Source: Sphingobium sp.
GTDB lineage: Bacteria > Pseudomonadota > Alphaproteobacteria > Sphingomonadales > Sphingomonadaceae
Assembly (NCBI GenBank): GCA_030148625.1
Contig: JASBTC010000331.1
Location: 1 to 40,907 of the forward strand
Length of the DNA stretch: 40,907 nucleotides
Direction of reading: 5' to 3'
Shown piece by piece: positions 16,538-24,988 of the stretch. Both the position numbers and the translations under genes were made by a program. The notes beneath the pieces are model-generated. The model saw nothing but the letters and a program-made list of their open reading frames with translations. It was not told the origin of the DNA and did not search any database. How positions within the stretch are numbered: the first letter of the stretch is position 1; every line of letters starts with the position of its first letter.

Positions 16538-17743
16538 GTGCATGTAGCAATCGTCGGCGCAGGAATCGGCGGCCTGGCGACCGCGGCCGCACTGCTTCAG
16601 CGGGGCTTCGAGGTTTCCGTCTACGAGCAGGCGGACAGGCTGGGCGAGGTCGGCGCCGGAATCCAGATGACGCCCAACGCGACCAAGATATTGCGCGCGC
16701 TCGGCGTGGAGGACGGGCTGGCGCGACTCGGCTTCAAGCCGGAGGCGATTTTCGGGCTCGACTGGAAGACCGGGCGAGAGGCATTCCGCACCCCGCTCGC
16801 CGGCTATTGCGACCGGGTCTATGGCGCAGACTATTATCACGTCCACCGCGCCGATCTGCACGATCTGCTGCGCGATCTGGTGCCGCCCGAGCGCATCCAT
16901 CTCGCCCATCGCTGCGCCCGGATCGAACAGGATGCGGATGGCGCGACCATCTATTTCGAGAACGGCGCCAGCGCGACCGCGGACCTGGTGGTCGGCGCCG
17001 ACGGCATCCGCTCCGCGGTCCGTTCCCAGTTCTTCGCGGGCGCCGAACCCAGCTATACCGGCAATATGTGCTGGCGCGCCGTGGTGCCGCTCGACCCGCC
17101 CGATTTCGATCTGGTCCTGCCCGGATCCACCATGTGGTTCGGCCCGCGCGGCCATGTCGTCACCTATTATGTGCGTGGCGGAAAGGCGGTGAACATCGTC
17201 GCCATTCACGAGACCGACGCCTGGGAAGAGGAAAGCTGGACCACGCCGAGTTCTCCCGCCGAACTGGGCGCGGCCTATGCGCATTGGCACCCGCGCGTCC
17301 TCGAACTGCTGTCGCGTACCGACAGTGTGTTCAAATGGGGCCTGTTCGACCGCGATCCGATGGAGCGGTGGACGGTGGGGCGCGTGACCCTGCTCGGCGA
17401 TGCAGCGCACCCCATGCTCCCCTTCCTGTCACAGGGCGCGGCCATGGCGATCGAGGACGGCTATGTCCTCGCACGCGCGCTCGACGAAGTGCGGGGCGAT
17501 CTCGCCGTCAGGCTCGCCGCCTATGAGGCGGATCGCCGGCCTCGCACCGCCCGGGTGCAGCTCGGCGCGCGTGCGCGCGGTCACAGCTATCACCGATCGT
17601 CCTGGCTGGGTCGCAAGCTCCGCGACGTGATGCACCGGCTGCGCGCGTTGCGCGATCCGCACGCGTCGGGCTTGCAGGCCGATTGGATCTACGCCTACGA
17701 CGCCACCACAGTCCCGCTCGGCACGCAACCTGCCGGCGCGTGA
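16538..17743 (+). CDS. FAD-dependent monooxygenase, NicC / salicylate hydroxylase type
   Basis: A class A flavin hydroxylase of about 401 residues with HVAIVGAGIGGLATAAALL, GEVGAGIQMTPNATKIL, YYHVHRADLHDLL, the DG motif VVGADGIRSAVRS, VTLLGDAAHPMLPFLSQGAAMAIEDG and a C-terminal WIYAYDATTVPL. These blocks line up well with 6-hydroxynicotinate 3-monooxygenase (NicC) and salicylate hydroxylase, better than the other flavin enzyme in the window. If it is a NicC it would make 2,5-dihydroxypyridine, the substrate of the nicX product. The GTG at 16538 is chosen because AGGGA lies seven bases upstream and the Rossmann motif begins at once; a TTG at 16484 would add 18 residues. A TetR gene follows 20 bases later. 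Confidence 0.88.
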   Translation: MHVAIVGAGIGGLATAAALLQRGFEVSVYEQADRLGEVGAGIQMTPNATKILRALGVEDGLARLGFKPEAIFGLDWKTGREAFRTPLAGYCDRVYGADYYHVHRADLHDLLRDLVPPERIHLAHRCARIEQDADGATIYFENGASATADLVVGADGIRSAVRSQFFAGAEPSYTGNMCWRAVVPLDPPDFDLVLPGSTMWFGPRGHVVTYYVRGGKAVNIVAIHETDAWEEESWTTPSSPAELGAAYAHWHPRVLELLSRTDSVFKWGLFDRDPMERWTVGRVTLLGDAAHPMLPFLSQGAAMAIEDGYVLARALDEVRGDLAVRLAAYEADRRPRTARVQLGARARGHSYHRSSWLGRKLRDVMHRLRALRDPHASGLQADWIYAYDATTVPLGTQPAGA

Positions 17744-17763
17744 GGCGGGAGGAGCGAGAACCG

Positions 17764-18453
17764 ATGGCGACCAGGCCGAACAAACCGCCCGGAGAGGCCC
17801 GCAAGAAGAGAGCCAGCCCGGGCCGGCCGGAGGGCCCGAGCAATGTCCGCGCGGAGATCCTGGACGCCGCGGAGGAGAAGTTCGCCGAATATGGCTTTGC
17901 CGGCACCTCGCTGCGCGACATCGGCGAACAGGCGGGCGTGACGCAGGCGCTGGTGAACTATTATTTCGGCTCGAAACACAGCCTGTTCGTGGAGGTCTAT
18001 CTGCGCCGGGGCCGCGTGGTCGCCGATCGCCGCATGGAAAATCTGGCGGCGTTGCGCGAACGGACGGATCGCTTCGGCGTGGCCGATATCCTCCATTGCT
18101 ATCTCTCGCCGGGATTCGAGCTGCGCCGCTCGTCCGGCGGCCGCGCCTTCCTGCGGCTCCAGGCCCGGCTTCATACCGAACCGATGGTCTATGCCTATGA
18201 CATTCGCCGGCAGACCTATGACGAATCGACGCGCGCCTATGCCACGCTGCTGGGCGAGCATCTGCCGCATCTGCCCGAGCGGACGATCTATTGGCGGCTG
18301 GTACAGACCATCGGCGCCTATCTCTACCTCATCTCCGACGCGCATCGGATCCAGGAACTGACCGCCGGCGCGGTGCAGATCCGCGACGACACCGAGACAC
18401 TTCACCAGCTCGTCGCCTTCGTCGCCGGCGGCTTCACCGCACCCGAGATCTGA
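17764..18453 (+). CDS. TetR/AcrR-family transcriptional regulator
   Basis: About 229 residues. The N-terminal DNA-binding domain contains AEILDAAEEKFAEYGFAG and TSLRDIGEQAGVTQALVNYY followed by FGSKHSLF, the standard TetR helix-turn-helix. The C-terminal ligand domain is variable. A basic, proline-rich stretch precedes the domain. GGGAGGAG lies before the ATG at 17764, 20 bases after the monooxygenase stop, so the two genes form one unit. It probably represses that unit by binding the palindrome at 16458-16479 and releases it on binding the monooxygenase substrate. Confidence 0.92.
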   Translation: MATRPNKPPGEARKKRASPGRPEGPSNVRAEILDAAEEKFAEYGFAGTSLRDIGEQAGVTQALVNYYFGSKHSLFVEVYLRRGRVVADRRMENLAALRERTDRFGVADILHCYLSPGFELRRSSGGRAFLRLQARLHTEPMVYAYDIRRQTYDESTRAYATLLGEHLPHLPERTIYWRLVQTIGAYLYLISDAHRIQELTAGAVQIRDDTETLHQLVAFVAGGFTAPEI

Positions 18454-18542
18454 TATCCGACCCAATTGCACGGAAAGGCGAAAACCTCGACTGAGCGCGC
18501 TTGAAAGCGCCTGCCCGATACGAGGACCGATGCACGCGTTGC

Positions 18543-19835
18543 TCAGCCATTTCGGGGATCGGGAACCCGTTGCAAACCATGCCCCCTGGAATGAATCACG
18601 CGCCAGATGACTGCGAAGATCAGGGGTATGGCAATCGCCAGGGCGATCGCGGGATCGAGCCCGGGCAGCAACGGATGCACCGCTTTCAGCTCATAATTGA
18701 GCAGCCCCACAAGATAATAGGTGATCGCCGCGACCGACAGCCCCTCGACCGCCTGCTGAAGTCTGAGCTGCAGCGTCGCGCGATGGTCCATCGATGCCAG
18801 CAGGTCGCGGGTCTGGCTCCGCAGATCCACCTCGATCCGCGTGCGCATCAGCGCATTGGCGGAATCGGCCCGCCGCGAAACCTGCTGGGTTCGATCCATG
18901 AAGGATTCACAGGTTCGAATCGCCGGCATGAATCTGCGTTCGGTGAATTCGGACAGGGTGGGATGGCCCGGAATCCTGCGTTCCCGCAGCGAATCCAGCC
19001 GATCGAAGACGAGCTGGGCATAGGCGCGCGTCGCGCTCATTCGAAAGCTGGCTTCGGTTTCGAGCATGTTCAGTTCCGCACTCAACCGGGAAAGCCGCTG
19101 GAACAGCGCCGCGTCGGTCTGGCTTTGAGGCAATGCGATGCGGTCGACGAGATCCGCGAAATCGAGCTCGATTTGCTTCAGACGGGTCCCGAGCTGGCGT
19201 GCGAGCGGCAGGCCCAGCAACGCCATCTTGCGATAATTGCCAAGCTCCTGCAGCCATTGGATCAGCCGCGTCGCCTCGCCTCCGATCAGCCCTCGATCCT
19301 TGACGACAATCCTGCCGAACCCATCGGCGTGCAGCCTGAAATCGGCCCATATGCGGGCGCCGCCATCAAAAACGTCGCAGCTGACAAGATCGCCCTGATC
19401 GAACGCCTCCAGCAGCTTCACGGGCTCGGGATCGGTCGCGGACAGGAGCCTGATCTGCGTTCCGCGCAGGATACTGGCCGGCAGGTCCGCCATCCATCCC
19501 TGCGGGATGGCCGAGATCCAGCTTTCGGCGTCATCATCCGCGCCGCCGCGCCGGATGAAGCTATATGTCGAGAATTCGGTATGGCATTCCCATGTGAAGT
19601 CGACGTCCGCAAGCGATGCGCTGAGATGGTTGGGATTGGCGGGGCACGCATCGGGCATCGCACCGGCGATCTTCAGGGCATGCTGACGGACGGCCTCCTG
19701 CTCCCCTTCCGCGAACACCGCGAGCAGCTGCGTCATGTGGCTCGGGGCCTCGATATGGCCCAGCCGCCGGGCATGCATTTCCTGGGTGAGTTGCTGGCGG
19801 AGAGGATGATCCTGACTCAATGGGTGCTCCCTCAT
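18543..19835 (-). CDS. DUF3422 family membrane-anchored protein
   Basis: A 430-residue protein of the DUF3422 family, recognised by the N-terminal HPLRQQLTQEMHARR and APSHMTQLL. A long central part is rich in charged helices, including a likely coiled coil around residues 230-340, and the C-terminus has two membrane segments (VAAITYYLVGLLNYEL and ALAIAIPLIFAVIWRVI). The bulk should face the cytoplasm. The family is common in proteobacteria and its role is not established. No Shine-Dalgarno sequence stands out before the ATG at 19835, so the start is tentative. It is convergent with the TetR gene and divergent from a TonB receptor gene; no functional link to either is apparent. Confidence 0.85.
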   Translation of the reverse strand: MREHPLSQDHPLRQQLTQEMHARRLGHIEAPSHMTQLLAVFAEGEQEAVRQHALKIAGAMPDACPANPNHLSASLADVDFTWECHTEFSTYSFIRRGGADDDAESWISAIPQGWMADLPASILRGTQIRLLSATDPEPVKLLEAFDQGDLVSCDVFDGGARIWADFRLHADGFGRIVVKDRGLIGGEATRLIQWLQELGNYRKMALLGLPLARQLGTRLKQIELDFADLVDRIALPQSQTDAALFQRLSRLSAELNMLETEASFRMSATRAYAQLVFDRLDSLRERRIPGHPTLSEFTERRFMPAIRTCESFMDRTQQVSRRADSANALMRTRIEVDLRSQTRDLLASMDHRATLQLRLQQAVEGLSVAAITYYLVGLLNYELKAVHPLLPGLDPAIALAIAIPLIFAVIWRVIHSRGHGLQRVPDPRNG

Positions 19836-20202
19836 GGCCGGCGCCGGTCTCGCTCGTCAACCGAAGGACGCCCGGCCTTCTGCAATCATATCATCCGATT
19901 CCAACGACAAAAACAATACAGACCTGTTTGGAAAAATGAAGCAAGCTGACGATCACCCTCGCGCCGGATCCGCACCGGATGCGGCGGCAATGGGCCGTGC
20001 CCGGCGCCGAGTGCGGAAAACACGATTATAAATCCCATAAAATGGGAATATTATCCCGTAATATGATTTCATGTTGACGTTTGGCCGGCGCGGGCGCGAA
20101 AGTTCCAGCCGGCGGGAAAGCAAGGCGCGTCGCCGGGATCGGTCCGCGCAGGCGACGATGAGCGCCGGCGACGAAAACCGACCGTCACCGCCGGGAGAGG
20201 GG
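19836..20202. other. 367-base divergent intergenic region
   Basis: No gene is supported here; the only open frames are short and lack ribosome sites. It holds the upstream regions of the DUF3422 gene (minus) and of the TonB receptor gene (plus). The AT-rich part 20025-20070 contains two abutting dyads, listed separately. The 130 bases between them and the receptor start would be an untranslated leader if transcription begins near the dyads. Confidence 0.6.
20033..20064. promoter_or_regulatory. Two abutting dyads upstream of TonB-VOC pair, candidate operators
   Basis: TCCCAT-AAA-ATGGGA (20033-20047) is a perfect 15-base dyad. Directly next to it ATATTA-TCCCG-TAATAT (20048-20064) is a perfect 17-base dyad. 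Both contain TCCC, at the edge of one and in the centre of the other. Their AT-rich setting in GC-rich DNA suggests a promoter with a repressor site. Confidence 0.5.
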
Positions 20203-22425
20203 ATGGATATGACAGGATTCAGCATGGGGGCGGTGCGTGACCGTCGCGGCGCAATGCTCGGTGGCGTGGCACTCGCCACCCTGGCGGCAGCCGGCCCGGC
20301 ATTCGCACAAGACATGTCCGCCGATGCGCCGCAGGCTGCGATACCGACGGGCGATACCGTCGAGGACATCGTCGTCACCGCGCAACGCCGCGAAACCAAG
20401 CTGCAGGACACACCCGCCGCGATCACCGCGCTGAGCGCCGATTTCCTAGAGCGCACCGGCGCCAATCGCATCGAGGACGTGGCCAAGGCCGTGCCCAGCC
20501 TGACGATGCCGGGCGCCAGCCTGAACAACAATCCGGCGGTCGCGATCCGGGGGATCAGCTTCTACAGCGGGATCACCGCGGTCAGCTATCCCGTCGCCTT
20601 CTATATCGACGGGCTGTTCACCGATCGCCCCTACAGCATTCGCGACCATCTGTTCGACATGGAGCGGATCGAAGTGCTGCGCGGTCCGCAGGGCGTACTG
20701 TTCGGCCGCAACGCCACGGCGGGCGCGATCCAGCTCATCCACCGGCTGCCCGACAATGACTGGTCGGTGATGGGGCGGATCGAAGGCGGATCGTTCGACA
20801 CCTATCAGGGGCAATTCTCGGTGCGCGGGCCGATCGTCGAGGATCTGCTCCAGGTCGGCCTCGCCGGCTTCTATGCCCATTCGGGCGGCTATGTGACCAA
20901 TGACGTGACGGGCGACAAGCTGTTCGGAGAGAAGAGCTGGGGCGTGCGCGGCACGATCCGGCTGACCCCGACGCCCGATCTGGAAGTGATCCTGCGCGGC
21001 AATGTCTCGAACAACTGGAACAGCTTCGGCATCAAGAACATCGTCGCCTTCGGCACCGACACCTATCGCGCGATCTTCCACGACCCGGCCTATCGCCCCT
21101 ATCATCTGGGCAATGATTATCAGGGCTTCACCGACCGCGACGGCTATAGCGCCTCGCTGGAAGCCAGATATGATTTCGGCGGTGTCGAGCTGGTCACTCT
21201 GACCGGCTATCAGGGTTTCAAGCAGCATTCGCGCGGGGATTCGGATGGCTCGACGGTGGTGCGGTCGGAGAATGAGCAGCGTCATGTCGAATATTCGGCT
21301 TTCTCCACCGAATGGCGCCTGTCCTCCACCGGCACATCGCCATTCCAATGGGATGTCGGCGTCTATTACATCCACGAAAATCCGCACGAATATGACAATG
21401 ACGTGCGGCTGTTCGCGGTCACCGGCCCGCCGCGCGTGCGCAATGGCGGCACCTATTTCCGGCTGCAGGATTCGACGAGCGACGCCTATGCCGCCTTCGC
21501 TCATGTCGCCTGGTCGCCCAGCCCGAAGCTGACGCTGCGCGCGGGCGGGCGCTACAGCCGGGAGAAGAAAGCGGTCGATATCGATTTCGACCTCTTCACC
21601 GCCACCGGATCGACACGCACCGTCGCCAAGGCGGACGAAAGCTGGTCGTCCTTCACCCCGCTGGTCGGTGTCGACTATCGCTGGTCGGACGCGGTGATGA
21701 CCTATGCGACCGCATCCAAGGGCTTCAAGAGCGGCGGCTTCAACATCTCGCCCGTCGCGCCCTTCGCGCCCGAGAATGTCTGGAATTACGAGATCGGCCT
21801 GAAGTCCGACCTGATCGGACGGTCGCTGCGATTGAACATCGCCGCCTTCTATATGGATTACAGCAATATCCAGGTGTCGAAGAACACCGGCAACGGCCTG
21901 GCGCTGATCCAGAATGCGGCAAGCTCGACGATCAAGGGCATCGAGATCGAGGCGGTCGCGATCCCGACTCCGGGCATGTCGATCAACGCCTCGCTCGCCT
22001 ATATCGACGCGCGCTACGACGATTTCATACTCGACGATCGCAATCCGGCGGGCACCAATATCGGCGGCCAGCCGCTGACGCGCGCACCCGAATGGAAGGC
22101 GTCGGTCGCCGCCGATTATCGCTTCGCGGTGTCGAGCGGGCTCGAGGCCAATCTGCGCGCGTCGGTGAGCATGGAGGACAAATATTATCTCGAGGCGCTG
22201 ATCCAGCCGGCGCGCATGGCCTATCTGCGCCCTTCCGTGATCAACGTCGATCTGCGTGCCGGCATCGGCCCCGCCGACGGCCGCTGGGAAGTGGCAGCGG
22301 TCGTCCGCAACGCGACCAACGAGCGCTATGTCTCGAACCTCCAGAACCTGCTCGGCGGCGCCACGCGCGGCGCCTATTTCGCGCAGCCGCGATATGTCGG
22401 CGGCGAAATCTCATTCCGCTACTGA
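20203..22425 (+). CDS. TonB-dependent outer-membrane receptor
   Basis: About 740 residues with an export signal ending PAFAQ, a plug beginning VVTAQRRETKLQDTPAAITALS, the motifs MERIEVLRGPQGVLFGRNATAGAIQ (seen across residues about 165-190) and a beta-barrel ending in SFRY. The long form of the plug motif places it in the large sphingomonad FecA/IroN-like group used for nutrients. An open frame extends upstream to 20071, but GGGAG stands five bases before the ATG at 20203 and the signal peptide begins there; the ATG at 20209 is equally possible. An exported VOC protein gene follows after 14 bases. Substrate unknown. Confidence 0.92.
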   Translation: MDMTGFSMGAVRDRRGAMLGGVALATLAAAGPAFAQDMSADAPQAAIPTGDTVEDIVVTAQRRETKLQDTPAAITALSADFLERTGANRIEDVAKAVPSLTMPGASLNNNPAVAIRGISFYSGITAVSYPVAFYIDGLFTDRPYSIRDHLFDMERIEVLRGPQGVLFGRNATAGAIQLIHRLPDNDWSVMGRIEGGSFDTYQGQFSVRGPIVEDLLQVGLAGFYAHSGGYVTNDVTGDKLFGEKSWGVRGTIRLTPTPDLEVILRGNVSNNWNSFGIKNIVAFGTDTYRAIFHDPAYRPYHLGNDYQGFTDRDGYSASLEARYDFGGVELVTLTGYQGFKQHSRGDSDGSTVVRSENEQRHVEYSAFSTEWRLSSTGTSPFQWDVGVYYIHENPHEYDNDVRLFAVTGPPRVRNGGTYFRLQDSTSDAYAAFAHVAWSPSPKLTLRAGGRYSREKKAVDIDFDLFTATGSTRTVAKADESWSSFTPLVGVDYRWSDAVMTYATASKGFKSGGFNISPVAPFAPENVWNYEIGLKSDLIGRSLRLNIAAFYMDYSNIQVSKNTGNGLALIQNAASSTIKGIEIEAVAIPTPGMSINASLAYIDARYDDFILDDRNPAGTNIGGQPLTRAPEWKASVAADYRFAVSSGLEANLRASVSMEDKYYLEALIQPARMAYLRPSVINVDLRAGIGPADGRWEVAAVVRNATNERYVSNLQNLLGGATRGAYFAQPRYVGGEISFRY

Positions 22426-22439
22426 CCCAAGGGAGAAGC

Positions 22440-23030
22440 ATGATGTCGATCCGGAATTCGCTGCTGCACGGCCTGATGGCCGCTTCGCTGCTGACGCTGC
22501 CATTGTCCGCGCTGCCGGCCCAGGCGCCCGCGCAGCAGACCGATGCCGCGCCGGCGCGCAAGACGGTCGCGCGGGTCAGCATGCTTTCGGCCGATCCCGA
22601 CCGGCTGCGCCGCTTCTACACCGAGGTGTTCGGTTTCCAGCCGCTGTGGCAGGGCGTGATCGGCGAAGGCGAGAATGCCGAGATGATCGCCAAGGCATGG
22701 AAGCTCGACAAGGGCGCACGGCTGAACGGCATGCTGATGCGCGCGCCGCGTGGCGACATGGAATTGCAGGTGACCTATGTCACCGGCCAGACGCTCAAGC
22801 CGCTACCGCGTGTCCGCAGCGCCGCGCCCTTTGCCGGGGATCATTATTTCGTGATCCATGTGCCGGATCTCGATGCCGCGCTGGCAAAGATGAAGCCCTT
22901 CGACATCGAATTCAATCGCGCGCCGATGAAGATGACCGCCGTCAGCCAGAAGGGCGAAGTCTATGCCGTTTACGAGGCGGTGATCTACGATCCCGAAGGC
23001 ACGATCGTGATCATCGTGCAGGATGTCTGA
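22440..23030 (+). CDS. Exported VOC-fold (glyoxalase/dioxygenase superfamily) protein
   Basis: A 196-residue protein with a clear signal peptide (hydrophobic LMAASLLTLPLSALPAQA), followed by a vicinal-oxygen-chelate domain: VARVSMLSADPDRLRRFYTE, a central VIHVPDLDAALAKM and the final YEAVIYDPEGTIVIIVQD, where the Glu is a usual metal ligand. The His expected in the first strand is replaced by Ser, so the metal site may be incomplete. Most VOC enzymes are cytosolic, so export is notable. AGGGAG precedes the ATG at 22440; the next ATG at 22443 is also possible. It is co-transcribed with the TonB receptor gene and may bind or transform the same ligand in the periplasm. Confidence 0.85.
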   Translation: MMSIRNSLLHGLMAASLLTLPLSALPAQAPAQQTDAAPARKTVARVSMLSADPDRLRRFYTEVFGFQPLWQGVIGEGENAEMIAKAWKLDKGARLNGMLMRAPRGDMELQVTYVTGQTLKPLPRVRSAAPFAGDHYFVIHVPDLDAALAKMKPFDIEFNRAPMKMTAVSQKGEVYAVYEAVIYDPEGTIVIIVQDV

Positions 23031-23032
23031 TA

Positions 23033-23067
23033 CCAAGGTTCGATGAGTATGACTCATCGAACCTTGG
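23033..23067. terminator. Perfect 16-bp hairpin after VOC and PepSY genes
   Basis: CCAAGGTTCGATGAGT pairs with ACTCATCGAACCTTGG around the 3-base loop ATG, without a mismatch. It starts three bases after the VOC stop. No U-tract follows on either strand, so it is either a Rho-assisted or stability hairpin, or a protein-binding site. It lies between convergent transcription units and can serve both. Confidence 0.6.
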
Positions 23068-23095
23068 CAAAGCCCGCGCGGCGCTTGAGCGTTTC

Positions 23096-23127
23096 AAGGT
23101 GCGGATGCGTCAGCATCCCTGCACCTT
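23096..23127. terminator. Second hairpin after the eut operon
   Basis: AAGGTGC plus GGATGC pairs with GCATCC and, after a 2-base bulge, GCACCTT around the loop GTCA (13 pairs). It lies 12 bases downstream of the PepSY stop on the minus strand. No U-tract is visible. Confidence 0.5.
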
Positions 23128-23138
23128 CGTATGACGCA

Positions 23139-24230
23139 TCATCGGGCACCGATGGTGTTCGGACGGCGCGGCCCGACGGCCGCGCGCGGACGCCTGAACC
23201 AGAAGGTCCAGACCGCGAGCGATCCGAACAGCGCGAGGCCGAGGCCCGACAGCGTCATCAGCAGCCGATGGATCAGCCCGGTGCCCGAGGCGGAATGGAG
23301 CGGATAGACGAGGTTGAACGCCTTTGCCTGCCAGGGCAGTGTGGCGGCATCGCGCGTGCCGATCACCTGCCCCGTGGCCGGCGCGAACCACATCATCGTG
23401 CGGCCATTGGGCAGCCATTCGAACGGACGCCGCATCCGGATCGCGATCGGTGCACCCGGCTTTGCGGGCAGGATCAGCGCGCGGATCTCCGCATCGGGAT
23501 AACGCGCATGCGCGGCAAGGATCATTTCATGCCAGTCCAGATCGGGTCCGATCGCGCCCGGCGGTGCGGCCGGGTCGTCCAGCGCCGCCTGGATCACCGC
23601 ATTGGCGCCCGGTCCGAACAGGATATTCGTGATCGGCCGGAAGATCAGCACCGTCCCGGTCACCAGCGAGAGCAGCAGCAAAGGCGCGAGCAGGATGCCG
23701 AGATCGCGATGCTGGCGCACGATCGCGGGGCGGCTCATCCGCTTCGGCCATAGACGGAATTCGAAGCTCTTGCGTGTGCGCCACCACAGGATGACGCCCA
23801 TCAGCACCAGCGCGAATCCGGCCAGTCCGGCAATGCCGGTCGCCGTCTTGCCCGTGTCGCCCGCGAACAGATAATGATGGAATTCGAACAGCCACAATTC
23901 GGGACGGCCCCAGGCGCTGTCCCAGCGCGCGACGGCGTTGCCCGCCCAGTCGACATAGGCGCCGCCGCCGCTGCCCGGCCAGGTGAGGCGCGACAGGCCG
24001 AATTCCTCGCCGGCGAACAGGATGCTTCGCGGCCGCGACGCGCCATGCGTCATCACCGCCTGGGCAAGCACGGCGACACGCTCCGCCGATTGCGGGCCGG
24101 TCTCGCCGGCATGGGGAAGCATGATCCAGCTGTAGCGATGCACCAGCGCGATGCCGGAAAGGCCGAGCAGCGCCAGCAGCAGCCCGACGGTACCGCCGAT
24201 CCAGCGATGGAGAAAATCGATCAGCTTCAT
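23139..24230 (-). CDS. PepSY-domain membrane protein
   Basis: About 363 residues with four membrane segments: GLLLALLGLSGIALVH near the N-terminus, TGIAGLAGFALVLMGVILWW, LLAPLLLLSLVTGTVLIF and LLMTLSGLGLALFGSLAVW near the C-terminus, with two periplasmic loops. This is the PepSY_TM layout of PiuB-like proteins, often found with siderophore receptors and proposed to reduce ferric siderophores at the inner membrane (family knowledge, not proven here). The ATG at 24230 shares one base with the EutC stop in TGATG; a GTG at 24233 is the alternative. As the last gene of the operon it links eutBC to the IutA-like receptor at its start. Confidence 0.85.
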   Translation of the reverse strand: MKLIDFLHRWIGGTVGLLLALLGLSGIALVHRYSWIMLPHAGETGPQSAERVAVLAQAVMTHGASRPRSILFAGEEFGLSRLTWPGSGGGAYVDWAGNAVARWDSAWGRPELWLFEFHHYLFAGDTGKTATGIAGLAGFALVLMGVILWWRTRKSFEFRLWPKRMSRPAIVRQHRDLGILLAPLLLLSLVTGTVLIFRPITNILFGPGANAVIQAALDDPAAPPGAIGPDLDWHEMILAAHARYPDAEIRALILPAKPGAPIAIRMRRPFEWLPNGRTMMWFAPATGQVIGTRDAATLPWQAKAFNLVYPLHSASGTGLIHRLLMTLSGLGLALFGSLAVWTFWFRRPRAAVGPRRPNTIGAR

Positions 24231-24988
24231 CACGGCGTGCTCCGATATTCGATCGCCGGCATATCGGTCTCGTCCTTGAGCGCGATGCCGCTGACGCTGC
24301 GCGCACGCGCCGCGTTGAGCAGCCAGGCGATCCGGTCCGCCGCCTGATCATAGGACAGGCCGTGCGGCGGGCGGATGTTGGAGACGCAGTTGCGCTCGCT
24401 GTCGCGCCGTCCCACGCGCGGCGCCCAGGTGAGATAGGCCCCCAGACTGTCGGGCGAGCTCAGCCCGGGCCGCTCGCCGATGAGCATCAGCACCATCGCG
24501 GCGCCCAGCCGCTCTCCGATCTCGTCACCGAGCGCCACGCGCGCCTGGCGCGCCAGTACCACCGGCGCGATCCGCCAGCCGGACAGGCGATCGCGCAGCA
24601 CCGCGACCAGCGCCGGGGCGTGTGCGTGCACGGCATGGGCGGACAGGCCGTCGCCGACGACCAGTGCCAGATCATGGCCCTGCCCCGCTGCATAGCCGAG
24701 CGCGGAAGCGGAGTCGGGATCGAGCGCGCGGCCAAGATCGGGGCGCTTCAGATAGGTTTCGCGCGTGCCGGCCCGGCTTTGAACGGACAGCGTCTCGCCG
24801 CCGATCATCTGCGCCAGCGTGTCGCCATCCATTGCCAGGTGCACGGCGTCACGTGCGCAGGCATGGTCGAGCTGGAAAGCGAGCATCGGCGCGGTCGGCA
24901 GCGCCGCACCGCTGCGGCCCAACGCGATCCGCGCCTGGGTCGCCGCGCGCAGCCGCGCCGCCGGGCTGTCGTCGACCGGCAGCGTCAT
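24230..24988 (-). CDS. eutC: Ethanolamine ammonia-lyase small subunit
   Basis: The light chain of coenzyme B12-dependent ethanolamine ammonia-lyase, which converts ethanolamine to acetaldehyde and ammonia together with EutB. The 252 residues include LRAATQARIALGRSG, MLAFQLDHACARDAVH, VVGDGLSAHAVH, GERLGAAMVLMLIGERPGLS and RRDSERNCVSNIRPPHGLSYD, all characteristic of EutC and its B12-binding face. The ATG at 24988 overlaps the eutB stop in ATGA. An open frame continues upstream to 25261 but lies inside eutB and is not used. No shell-protein genes are near, so the enzyme probably works free in the cytosol. Confidence 0.95.
   Translation of the reverse strand: MTLPVDDSPAARLRAATQARIALGRSGAALPTAPMLAFQLDHACARDAVHLAMDGDTLAQMIGGETLSVQSRAGTRETYLKRPDLGRALDPDSASALGYAAGQGHDLALVVGDGLSAHAVHAHAPALVAVLRDRLSGWRIAPVVLARQARVALGDEIGERLGAAMVLMLIGERPGLSSPDSLGAYLTWAPRVGRRDSERNCVSNIRPPHGLSYDQAADRIAWLLNAARARSVSGIALKDETDMPAIEYRSTP

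Noticed and set aside
18497..18510. A terminator between the TetR and DUF3422 genes (GCGCT-TGAA-AGCGC)
   Set aside because: Only five pairs and no U-tract; too weak to call.
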